The notes: generated from the sequence alone by a model not told the origin. Shown: positions 1-6,768, counted from the stretch's first letter. The stretch: DNA of 8,836 nt from Lactobacillaceae bacterium (GCA_031282325.1 JAITDY010000018.1:1-8836), one strand, 5' to 3'. Program-made: numbers and translations.

Positions 1-75
1 AACACAACACAACACAACACAACACAACACAACACAACACAACACAACACAACACAACACAACACAACACAACAC
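1..75. repeat. (AACAC)n pentanucleotide microsatellite, at least 15 copies
   Basis: Fifteen perfect tandem copies of AACAC fill bases 1-75. The tract begins at the very first base, so the true copy number is unknown and is probably larger. The unit contains no stop codon in any of the six frames. Five is not a multiple of three, so each gain or loss of a unit shifts the reading frame. The last copy lies 74 bases before the ATG of the restriction-modification gene at 150. Tracts of this kind next to or inside restriction-modification genes are a known phase-variation device in other bacteria. That it acts so here is inference. Confidence 0.97.
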
Positions 76-150
76 ACTAATTATGTAGCTAGTTTTTTAT
101 TTGTCAGTTCATCCACTAACAATATTTTATTGAATCAGGCGGTTGCATAA
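1..150 (+). CDS. Possible 3' end of a repeat-containing upstream ORF, coupled to the R-M gene
   Basis: The frame starting at base 1 is open from the window edge through the whole AACAC tract. It reads Asn-Thr-Thr-Gln-His repeatedly, then 24 non-repeat codons (beginning TNYVASFLF, ending LNQAVA), and stops at TAA 148-150. That stop shares its last base with the ATG of the next gene (TAATG), a typical translational-coupling layout. The other two frames leaving the tract stop at once, at TAA 78-80 and TAG 86-88. A change of repeat number would therefore decide whether ribosomes arrive at the junction. The start of this ORF lies outside the window, so it may be a real gene end, a leader peptide or chance. 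I do not recognise the peptide. Confidence 0.35.
   Translation, partial: NTTQHNTTQHNTTQHNTTQHNTTQHTNYVASFLFVSSSTNNILLNQAVA
101..128 (+). promoter_or_regulatory. Candidate sigma-A promoter of the R-M locus
   Basis: TTGTCA (101-106), a 16-base spacer and TATTTT (123-128) resemble a -35/-10 pair. It would start transcription near 135, leaving a very short leader that contains AGGCGG (137-142) ahead of the ATG at 150. If it is real, the AACAC tract ends about 25 bases upstream of the -35 box, where copy number could affect activity. The -10 is weak, so a promoter beyond the left edge is equally possible. Confidence 0.3.
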
Positions 151-2192
151 TGGTAGCCAGCATTGAAACTACAGTTAAGCAATGGGCTGATGCGCAAATT
201 CGCCAATTAGGTTGGTCAATTATTGCTTCTGAAAATGAAACCGCAGATCCCCAAATTGATAAATCTTTAAAAGAAAATCCTTCTAAATCTAATGGACAAG
301 GTGGAGGGCGACCTGACTACACAATTATTATTCAAAATGGTGAAAAAACTGTTCCAGTTTTCATTGAATATAAAGGAACAAAAGGAAAACTCGCGAAAAT
401 CGATAAACAAAATTTAATTATTTTACGTGATGATAATGGCAATTTTGATTATAAACAAGCAATTCCTCAATATGCTGTAAATGGTGCTTCATATTATGGA
501 ATGAACGCGGTTAAAGATACTAACTATCATGAAGTAATAGCGATTGGTGTTAATGGAACAAAGAATACTGGCAATGATATTTCATATGAAATTAGTGCTT
601 ATGTTATCAATCAAAACAATCCAGAATTACCTATTTTTTTAGGAAATTTTCAGAATTTTGATTTTTTAAAAAATACTGAACCTCAAAAAACTAGATTGTT
701 TAACTTAATTATTGATAGCCAAACCGATCCGAAAGAATTAGAACAAAGAGCCATTCGTGACGATGCCAAAATTGAATCTGTTTTAAAGGATTTAAATCAA
801 AAAATTCATGATGAAAATCAAATTATTCCTAGTCAAAGAATTAATATCGTTGCCGGAATGTTGATGGCAGCAGTTGGGGTAAAAGATGAAACAAATAATT
901 TTATCGTAACAAGACTAAAACCAGAAGAACTTACCGGCACCTCAGAAGAAGGAAATACCGATGGCGATAAAATCGTTAATAAAATTAAAAACTTTTTAAA
1001 AGAACGAAATTTGCCAGAGCAAAAGCAAAGACAAATTCTAGATGTTCTAAAAACTAATTTTATTAACAATAACTTAAATCAAAAATCTCAAACAGAAACT
1101 CAAACACCAATTAAAACTATTTATCAAGAAATTTTTAATAAATTAATTCCGATATATGATGTTACAGGAATTAATGATTTTACCGGAAAATTATTCAATG
1201 TTATGAATTCATGGGTTGACGTACCAGATGGTGGATCTAACGATGTAGTATTAACACCAAGATATGTAACGGATTTCATGGCTAAGTTAACACAAGTAAA
1301 TATGGATAGTTACGTTTGGGATTGGGCTTTAGGTTCTGGTGGCTTTTTGATAAGTGCGATGAATCAAATGATACAAGATGCCCAAATTCAATATTCTTCT
1401 GACTTAACAAAACAAAGAAATAAAATCGAGCAAATTAAAACTCGACAATTATTGGGCGTTGAATTACTACCAAACGTATACATGCTAGCTGTTTTAAACA
1501 TGATTTTAATGGGTGATGGTTCTTCAAATATTGTAAACAATGATTCACTTACTAAATATGACGGAAAATATGCATATAATGAGGACCCCTTTCCAGCTGA
1601 TGTATTTTTATTAAATCCTCCTTATTCGGCCGAAGGCAACGGAATGGTTTTCGTTGAAAAAGCCTTTGAAAAACAACGAAAGGGTTATGGAGCAGTTATT
1701 ATTCAAGATAGTGCCGGTAGCGGAAAAGCAACAGAAATCAATAAAAGAATTTTAAAGAATAACAGGCTTAAAGCGAGTATTAAGATGCCTATTGATTTAT
1801 TTAAAGCTAGTGTACAAACTTCTATTTATTTATTTGAAGTAGGTAAACCACATAAAAAAGATGATAATGTCTATTTTATTGATTTACGCGAAGATGGTTA
1901 TACCCGTACTAATCGTAAAAAAGCTAAAAATAACTTGTTTAATTCAAACGATGCAAAGGGTCATTATCAAGAAGTTATTGATATTATTCTAGACAAAACT
2001 AAAAAGACTAACTACTTTATAGAAAATGACAATTATTATAAGGATACAATTGATCCAGAGAACGGAAAAGATTGGAATTATAGTAAGAAAATAGACACCA
2101 CGCCAACTGAAGATGATTTTAAGAAAACTGTTAGCAACTATTTGAGTTGGGAAGTATCACAGATTCTTAAAGGAGAAAATCAGGATTTTTAG
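150..2192 (+). CDS. Type IIB/IIG restriction-modification subunit: PD-(D/E)XK nuclease plus N6-adenine methyltransferase (BcgIA-like)
   Basis: The protein should both cleave DNA and methylate adenine at the site chosen by the specificity moiety encoded next. Residues 54-75 carry a PD-(D/E)XK nuclease motif, with Asp56 in GGRPDY and Glu73-Tyr-Lys75 in FIEYKG. A helical linker follows. The methyltransferase has LTPRYVTDFM (368-377), SAM motif I in DWALGSGGFL (391-400) and catalytic NPPY (489-492). Motif I is unusual because Trp-Ala-Leu replaces the common Pro-Ala-Cys. The length (680) fits the BcgI A-subunit class. ATG at 150 is chosen because the frame is closed by TAA at 117-119, AGGCGG lies 7 bases upstream, and it overlaps the preceding stop. 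The gene ends CAG GAT TTT TAG, and the specificity frame continues directly in -1. It may be the short product of a frameshifted R-M-S gene. Confidence 0.9.
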   Translation: MVASIETTVKQWADAQIRQLGWSIIASENETADPQIDKSLKENPSKSNGQGGGRPDYTIIIQNGEKTVPVFIEYKGTKGKLAKIDKQNLIILRDDNGNFDYKQAIPQYAVNGASYYGMNAVKDTNYHEVIAIGVNGTKNTGNDISYEISAYVINQNNPELPIFLGNFQNFDFLKNTEPQKTRLFNLIIDSQTDPKELEQRAIRDDAKIESVLKDLNQKIHDENQIIPSQRINIVAGMLMAAVGVKDETNNFIVTRLKPEELTGTSEEGNTDGDKIVNKIKNFLKERNLPEQKQRQILDVLKTNFINNNLNQKSQTETQTPIKTIYQEIFNKLIPIYDVTGINDFTGKLFNVMNSWVDVPDGGSNDVVLTPRYVTDFMAKLTQVNMDSYVWDWALGSGGFLISAMNQMIQDAQIQYSSDLTKQRNKIEQIKTRQLLGVELLPNVYMLAVLNMILMGDGSSNIVNNDSLTKYDGKYAYNEDPFPADVFLLNPPYSAEGNGMVFVEKAFEKQRKGYGAVIIQDSAGSGKATEINKRILKNNRLKASIKMPIDLFKASVQTSIYLFEVGKPHKKDDNVYFIDLREDGYTRTNRKKAKNNLFNSNDAKGHYQEVIDIILDKTKKTNYFIENDNYYKDTIDPENGKDWNYSKKIDTTPTEDDFKKTVSNYLSWEVSQILKGENQDF

Positions 2193-2230
2193 CAAGCCCT
2201 AATTCGGAAGTTGAAAAACGAGTTAGGGCT
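2169..2230 (+). promoter_or_regulatory. Candidate programmed -1 ribosomal frameshift signal
   Basis: Three elements are stacked at the gene junction. AAAGGAG (2169-2175) ends 10 bases before a T5 run (2186-2190). The run touches the TAG stop (2190-2192), so the peptidyl tRNA-Phe on TTT can slip one base back and still pair perfectly, after which TTA GCA is read. A 12-bp stem follows, 2195-2206 with 2219-2230, with one G-T wobble and a 12-base loop. An internal SD, slippery bases and a downstream hairpin are the known layout of the bacterial dnaX frameshift. There is no U-run after the hairpin, so it is not a terminator. The alternative is a natural or sequencing indel in a fused or overlapping gene pair. 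Confidence 0.5.
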
Positions 2231-3340
2231 AAATTTAATGAAATTAATGAGAAAGAATTTCATATAAATGACTATTTCGAAAAAATCGAAACTAATAAAT
2301 TAAAAGAGGATTCTACTGGAGATTTACCAGTAACTACAGCTGGCTGGTCCAATAATCAATTAACTAAATTATCAAACAGAAAAGGCGCAACTATTTTAAA
2401 AGGGGTTATTTCCGTTACCGCTAATGGAATGGGTAAGGCATTTTATCAACCTCATGAATTTTCTATATTACAAGATAGCTTTGCATTACAATTATCAGAA
2501 GAATACCAAAGCAAACAAAATGAACAAGTCTTAATATATTCAGTTGGAGCATTAAATAAAACAATCGTTAATAAATATGATTACAATAATAAATCTGGTT
2601 GGAACCGAATTAAAATAGATAAAATTAAACTTCCTACTTATGCTAACGGTTCTATTGCCTTTGATTACATGGAAGCCTATATAAAGGAACTTGAAGCGGA
2701 GCGCATCAAGGAACTTGAAGCGTACCTAGTTGCTACTGGATTAAATGACTATGCACTAACGGCTGAAGAGCAACAATTAATTGAAGACTTCAGAAATGGG
2801 GGGGTCAGTAATTATGGCGAGTTTATGCTGGGAGATTTGTTTGAAATTCAAAAAACGTTATCTTTTAATAAAGATAAACTAACAACAGTTGGTGACAAAA
2901 AATACGCTTATGTAACTCGTACAAGTTTAAACAACGGCATTTTGCAATACACGGATTTCGTAAACAATGAAAATATAAATTCCGAAAATACTTATAGTTT
3001 AGGATTATTACAAATGAATTTCTTTTATCAAAAATCTAAGTGGTACGCCGGACAATTTGTTAGGAAAATAACGCCTAAATTTAAAATGGACGATAATATA
3101 GCAAAATATTTTAATACTATCTTGAACAAACAACAAAAATTATTGTTATCAGTATTGGTTCGTAGTATAGATAAAACATTTAATAATACAAAAATAAAAC
3201 TACCAATTACCGATACTGGGGATATTGACTTTAATTATATGATCAAATATATCCGAGCCATTGAAAAACTGGTAATCCGTGGTGTAATCGAATGGAAAGA
3301 TAAACAAATTGAAGCAACAAAAAACATAACTAACCAATAA
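2186..3340 (+). CDS. DNA specificity (S) moiety with two target-recognition domains, lacking its own start codon (BcgIB/HsdS-like)
   Basis: This is the sequence-recognition part of the restriction-modification enzyme. The frame is open from 2171 but has no ATG, GTG or TTG before 2429. The ATG at 2429 would fall inside the first recognition domain, which clearly begins upstream at FHINDYFEKI and continues through VTTAGWSNNQ. I therefore start it at the slip site. Domain 1 spans about 2250-2650. A helical linker (IKELEAER IKELEAYL, then GLNDYALTAEEQQ) follows. Domain 2 starts near GEFMLGDLFEIQK, contains YVTRTSLNNGI, and ends in a second conserved helix. At about 384 residues it matches a two-domain BcgIB-type subunit. 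A -1 shift would fuse it to the upstream protein as a 1063-residue chain. If no frameshift occurs, the locus would be broken. Confidence 0.8.
   Translation, partial: FLASPNSEVEKRVRAKFNEINEKEFHINDYFEKIETNKLKEDSTGDLPVTTAGWSNNQLTKLSNRKGATILKGVISVTANGMGKAFYQPHEFSILQDSFALQLSEEYQSKQNEQVLIYSVGALNKTIVNKYDYNNKSGWNRIKIDKIKLPTYANGSIAFDYMEAYIKELEAERIKELEAYLVATGLNDYALTAEEQQLIEDFRNGGVSNYGEFMLGDLFEIQKTLSFNKDKLTTVGDKKYAYVTRTSLNNGILQYTDFVNNENINSENTYSLGLLQMNFFYQKSKWYAGQFVRKITPKFKMDDNIAKYFNTILNKQQKLLLSVLVRSIDKTFNNTKIKLPITDTGDIDFNYMIKYIRAIEKLVIRGVIEWKDKQIEATKNITNQ
2684..2722 (+). repeat. Duplicated linker repeat in the specificity gene
   Basis: A 15-base word, AAGGAACTTGAAGCG, occurs at 2684-2698 and again at 2708-2722, exactly 24 bases apart. 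It encodes two copies of an 8-residue unit, IKELEAER then IKELEAYL, in the helical linker between the two recognition domains. The period keeps the frame, so gain or loss of a unit would change only the distance between the domains. Confidence 0.85.
2798..2804 (+). repeat. G7 homopolymer in the specificity gene
   Basis: Seven consecutive G residues in an AT-rich gene encode Gly-Gly and the first base of Val, between the linker helix and the second recognition domain. One extra G would give a stop (TAA) three codons after the tract, leaving a one-domain protein. One fewer G would put translation into another frame that also closes before domain 2 is made. Confidence 0.9.
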
Positions 3341-3355
3341 TAAATAAAATTAATA

Positions 3356-3392
3356 AATTAAAAACTTCCCACATAATGGGAAGTTTTTAATT
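3356..3392. terminator. Bidirectional intrinsic terminator between convergent genes
   Basis: A perfect 16-bp stem pairs 3356-3371 with 3377-3392 around the loop CATAA. The core is AACTTCCCA / TGGGAAGTT. The arms supply a T-run on each strand, so it can end transcription of the + strand specificity gene (stop at 3338-3340) and of the - strand pyruvate oxidase (stop at 3402-3404). Confidence 0.93.
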
Positions 3393-3401
3393 AAATATTT
3401 T

Positions 3402-5207
3402 TTAAAATCCGCCGTCGCCTAATTCACGATCAGCAAAGTCAACATTATTATTATTCAAGTATTCGCTAAATGGTTTTAAGTCTTCAGCTTGATAACGTTT
3501 CTTGAATTTTTCAATAGTATCAGCATCAAATTTAGCTGGATCTAATTGAATCATTTCAGCGGGAATAGGACGTGAAGGATCTATTTTAGCATCGATCACA
3601 ATAGTTTTTCCAGCTTTTTGATCTTCGATTGCCTTATCAAAGACAGTCTTTAAATCTTCAATTTTGCTTACTGAATACCCTTTGGCGCCTAATCCGTCAG
3701 CCACCTTGGCATAATCAACATCCTTAAATTCAACCCCAATATAGCGCGAACCATTAGTGTCTTCTTGCTCATCTTTAATAAATCCATATTGTGAATTTGC
3801 AAAAACAACATTAATTACTGGTAACTTATACTGTACCTGCGTAGCAACGTCTTGCATAATCATGTTAAAAGCACCATCGCCAGAAATTGACCATACTTGC
3901 TTATCTGGATTATCTAATTTCCAAGCAATTGAACCGGGGACTCCAACTCCCATAGTGGCAAATAGTGCAGAAGTACGCCATGGCTGATTACCATTTAAAT
4001 GTAAATGACGAACTGAAGTTTGTGTAACATCCCCAACATCTACTGAGAATAGGGCATCTTTTTGAGCATGATCTGCAATTGCCTTATAAACTTGAAACAA
4101 CTCTAATTGACCTTCTGTTTTGTTTTCTAATTTAGCAAGATATTCCTGCCAATTAGCATTATTTTCAATATTGGCCTTCCACCAACCGGTTTCATCTTTT
4201 AGACTAGCTTTTGCAGTAATAGCTGAAATAACAGTTTTTGCATCCCCAAGAATAGCTAGATCTGTTTTATGACGCTTTCCTAATTTTGCTGGATCAATAT
4301 CAATTTGAATAAATGTTTTTACGTGATTGAAGAATCCACCAACTTCAGCAAATGGGAAATTGTTGCCCACAAATAAAACAGTGTCAGCCTGAGCGATTGC
4401 TTCATTGGCCGGTTTTGTTGCAACGCGGGCAGCCGATCCCAACCAATAAGGTGTGTCGTTTGGAATAGTGTCAACATTAATTGCTGTCGTAATAATTGGT
4501 GCTTTAATTTTTTCTGCCAGTGCCTTAACTTCATTAGCAGCTCCACGAGTACCAATTCCAGCGTAAATAAGTGGTCGTTGTGCGTTAGACAATAGTTCCA
4601 CCGCTTTATCAATTTGAGCTTCATTTACAGCTGGTGCTGGGAACTTTTGAAAATTGGCTGCTGAATCATACCAAACATTAGAGTTATCTGGTATTTCTTT
4701 AGTTGCTAGATCTACTGGTATTTGCACAACTGCTACACCATTTTGAGCATAGGCACGACGAATAGCTTCATCGATAATATGAGGTAACTGTTCTGCAGTT
4801 GAAACTTGGCGATTATAAACTGCTACATCGGCATAAATTGGATTTTCATTCATCTCTTGGAACGTATCCATATTCAAACCGCTAGTTCCAAATTGACCAA
4901 CAAGTGCTAGAACTGGTGTGTGATCTTCACGGGCATCATACAATCCATTTAATAAATGCGTTCCTCCGGGGCCAGCAGAACCAAAAGCAACTCCAATATG
5001 TCCTGTTAATTTAGAATGCATTGAGGCAGCCATTGCTCCCACTTCTTCATGACGAACTTGAATATAATCTATATTGTCTTTTTCTGCATATAGGGCATCC
5101 ATCAATGAATTAATGGATCCACCGGGGATTCCGTAGATATGTTTTACTCCCCAACTTTCTAAAACCTTAACTGCAGCAACTCCTGCATTAATAGTTTTTT
5201 CTGCCAT
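3402..5207 (-). CDS. pox: Pyruvate oxidase (phosphorylating, H2O2-forming)
   Basis: The cytosolic ThDP/FAD flavoenzyme converts pyruvate, phosphate and O2 to acetyl phosphate, CO2 and H2O2, giving ATP through acetate kinase in aerated lactic acid bacteria. The protein closely follows L. plantarum PoxB from end to end. It has YGIPGGSINS near the N-terminus, the catalytic Glu of RHEEVGAMA (Glu54 here, equivalent to Glu59 of PoxB), FGSAGPGGTHL, DAREDHTPVLAL, the FAD-domain stretch VGNNFPFAEV, IDIDPAKLGKRHKTD, and the ThDP motif GDGAFNM followed by FANSQYGFIKDEQEDTN. ATG 5207 gives 601 residues and lies 5 bases after GGAGG. An in-frame TTG at 5219 overlaps that binding site and is rejected. Its own promoter and a cre site lie upstream, so CcpA control is likely. 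It could equally be named spxB or poxB. Confidence 0.96.
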   Translation of the reverse strand: MAEKTINAGVAAVKVLESWGVKHIYGIPGGSINSLMDALYAEKDNIDYIQVRHEEVGAMAASMHSKLTGHIGVAFGSAGPGGTHLLNGLYDAREDHTPVLALVGQFGTSGLNMDTFQEMNENPIYADVAVYNRQVSTAEQLPHIIDEAIRRAYAQNGVAVVQIPVDLATKEIPDNSNVWYDSAANFQKFPAPAVNEAQIDKAVELLSNAQRPLIYAGIGTRGAANEVKALAEKIKAPIITTAINVDTIPNDTPYWLGSAARVATKPANEAIAQADTVLFVGNNFPFAEVGGFFNHVKTFIQIDIDPAKLGKRHKTDLAILGDAKTVISAITAKASLKDETGWWKANIENNANWQEYLAKLENKTEGQLELFQVYKAIADHAQKDALFSVDVGDVTQTSVRHLHLNGNQPWRTSALFATMGVGVPGSIAWKLDNPDKQVWSISGDGAFNMIMQDVATQVQYKLPVINVVFANSQYGFIKDEQEDTNGSRYIGVEFKDVDYAKVADGLGAKGYSVSKIEDLKTVFDKAIEDQKAGKTIVIDAKIDPSRPIPAEMIQLDPAKFDADTIEKFKKRYQAEDLKPFSEYLNNNNVDFADRELGDGGF

Positions 5208-5249
5208 TATTTCCTCCAAGTAATATAAATTTATCGCATAACAACGCCA

Positions 5250-5264
5250 TTGTAAGCGGTTACT
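5250..5264. promoter_or_regulatory. cre site (CcpA binding) in the pox leader
   Basis: TTGTAAGCGGTTACT fits the Gram-positive cre consensus WTGNAANCGNWNNCW at every defined position. It lies 42 bases upstream of the pox ATG and about 20-30 bases downstream of the candidate -10, a position typical of CcpA road-block repression. Catabolite control of pyruvate oxidase genes is established in lactobacilli, so repression by glucose is the likely effect. Confidence 0.75.
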
Positions 5265-5271
5265 TGATTAC

Positions 5272-5288
5272 TTACTTTATATAAGTAA
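5272..5288. promoter_or_regulatory. Palindrome at the pox transcription start region
   Basis: TTACTT (5272-5277) and AAGTAA (5283-5288) form perfect 6-bp arms around TATAT. The palindrome touches the candidate -10 (5288-5293) and covers the expected transcription start, so a repressor bound there would block initiation. The cognate factor is unknown. Confidence 0.4.
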
Positions 5289-5318
5289 TTATAATCCTTT
5301 TTTGTGAAAATAGCACAA
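5288..5318 (-). promoter_or_regulatory. Candidate pox promoter
   Basis: Read on the - strand, TTGTGC (5318-5313) and a perfect TATAAT (5293-5288) form a -35/-10 pair. The spacer is 19 bases, longer than the usual 17. The -10 is convincing and the -35 less so. Transcription would start near 5281, leaving a leader of about 75 bases that contains the cre site. Confidence 0.45.
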
Positions 5319-5320
5319 AA
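5300..5320. promoter_or_regulatory. TTTTGTG-N7-CACAAAA inverted repeat over the pox -35
   Basis: Perfect 7-bp arms (5300-5306 and 5314-5320) flank a 7-base centre and cover the candidate -35 box. The TGTGA/CACA half-site character resembles CRP/FNR-type operators, but no factor can be named. It lacks a U-run on the - strand, so it is a poor terminator for the upstream gene. Confidence 0.4.
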
Positions 5321-5337
5321 TCATTTTTCAATAGGGA

Positions 5338-6645
5338 TTAGATATAACCAAATGCATCACTGGTGATTGTTGGAAAAACATTTATCAATCTTTCTAATTG
5401 TTGATTTTCCAAACCTAATTCGATAACTGGAACATAAGCATTAATAACGTCTTCACTACGATCAGAAACTTCAACTGCACCAACTACTTTTTCTCCTTGC
5501 TTGATAACAGCATTAAAGCCGGTTTCTTCTTTTACTTTCCGATACCAATTATTGTCTAATATTGATTCATTTACAGTATATTTATCAGGTTTTTGTGATG
5601 CTTCCTCTAAAGTAATTCCAATTTGAGAAATCCTAGGACTGGTAAATACTGTTGTTGGGATTGCTGGATAATTAATTGATTCATGAGTATCGCCGGCAAA
5701 TAAATGCATTAAATATTTAGATTCAAATACAGCAGTTGGCGTTAATTTAGGCTGAACTTTGTCGATCACATCACCACTCGCATAAATATTTTCAACATTC
5801 GTTTGCAATTTATCATTTACAACAATTCCATTTGCATTAAACTGAACACCGATATTTTCTAATCCCATATTTTCAACATTTGGAATTCTTCCCGTTGCAT
5901 CCAGAACCCAGTTGGTAGATATTTCTTGATTGGATAGCCGAACTGTTTTATCAGTAATAGCTTTAATTTCAGCATTAAAAATAAAATTAACGCCACGCTT
6001 TTTTAAGTCTTCAATAACCACATCGACATATTTTTGCGGGAACTTTCTAAGAGCGCGGTCTCCACGCATAATTACTGTAACTTTCGAACCAGCTGCATTA
6101 GCCATAGTAGCGAATTCTAAAGCAATATAACCGCCGCCTAAAATAACGATTTCATTAGGCATCTCCGTTATTTCCATAAAGTCATCTGAAGAATGGGTTA
6201 ATTGACTACCGGTAACATCTATTTTATTTGGACGCAGTCCAGTTGCGATAACTATTTTGTCTGTCGTATACGATTGGTCGGCAATATTAACAGTGTGGGC
6301 ATCTTGTAAAAAACCTTTTCCATGTAAAATTTCAATACCATTTGAAGACATTACATATTGAATTAAATCTGGTAATTCATCAATCACCTCATGTTTATGT
6401 TGTACCGCTAACCGCCAATTAATGGGAGCTTGTTTTTGTCCAGTATTTTTTTCTGCTATTCTTTGTTGCAAAACGGGTTCATCCAAAGCAATTTTAGGAT
6501 TACACCCCCGATTTGGACAAGTTCCTCCAATTTTATCTAATTCTACAACTGCTACCTTAAAACCACGGGCAGATAGTGGGATCGCCCCATCAAAAGTACC
6601 ATGACCGGCACCGATATAAATTACATCATATTGATATTCTGACAT
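5338..6645 (-). CDS. Glutathione-reductase-like FAD-dependent disulfide oxidoreductase, catalytic His replaced
   Basis: This is a class I pyridine nucleotide-disulfide oxidoreductase, expected in the cytosol as a dimer, passing electrons from NADPH through FAD to a disulfide. The N-terminal FAD motif is IGAGHGT (11-17). The redox disulfide is GGTCPNRGC (Cys43, Cys48). The second dinucleotide fold is ILGGGYIALEF (168-178), and the second FAD motif is NIYASGDV (286-293). Arg194 and Arg200 in VIMRGDRALRKF resemble the NADPH-selecting arginines of glutathione reductases. The dimerization domain ends NVFPTITSDAF, where the family normally has His-Pro-Thr, so the proton-transferring His is Phe424. 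At 435 residues it is slightly short for the family. ATG 6645 follows AAGGAGAG by 7 bases. It lies 130 bases upstream of pox on the same strand, so a role in coping with H2O2 is plausible. The substrate is unknown. Confidence 0.85.
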   Translation of the reverse strand: MSEYQYDVIYIGAGHGTFDGAIPLSARGFKVAVVELDKIGGTCPNRGCNPKIALDEPVLQQRIAEKNTGQKQAPINWRLAVQHKHEVIDELPDLIQYVMSSNGIEILHGKGFLQDAHTVNIADQSYTTDKIVIATGLRPNKIDVTGSQLTHSSDDFMEITEMPNEIVILGGGYIALEFATMANAAGSKVTVIMRGDRALRKFPQKYVDVVIEDLKKRGVNFIFNAEIKAITDKTVRLSNQEISTNWVLDATGRIPNVENMGLENIGVQFNANGIVVNDKLQTNVENIYASGDVIDKVQPKLTPTAVFESKYLMHLFAGDTHESINYPAIPTTVFTSPRISQIGITLEEASQKPDKYTVNESILDNNWYRKVKEETGFNAVIKQGEKVVGAVEVSDRSEDVINAYVPVIELGLENQQLERLINVFPTITSDAFGYI

Positions 6646-6768
6646 TTTCTCTCCTTATATTGTTTAACATAACACATAATAATTAAATGAAAATTATGAA
6701 AATTAGAAAAATTGATTAAGTTTTAAAAATGCGGGCAAAAAACTCCTAATATTGTTGTGAACTTTAAT

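Noticed and set aside
833..1069. Antisense 78-codon frame inside the R-M gene
   Set aside because: A shadow of the real gene with no binding site and low-complexity composition.
2195..2230. Stem-loop at the R-M/specificity junction as an intrinsic terminator
   Set aside because: No T-run follows the stem, and an open reading frame runs through it.
2429..3340. ATG 2429 as the start of the specificity protein
   Set aside because: It removes the first part of target-recognition domain 1, and the frame remains open and domain-like for over 200 bases upstream; no binding site fits it.
3757..3987. Frames opposite pox and the flavoprotein gene (also near 4319-4624, 5930-6130 and 6422-6604)
   Set aside because: Shadows of well-supported genes; no family features and no start signals.
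3402..5219. TTG 5219 as the start of pyruvate oxidase
   Set aside because: The TTG overlaps the GGAGG that serves ATG 5207, and the ATG product aligns with the known enzyme.
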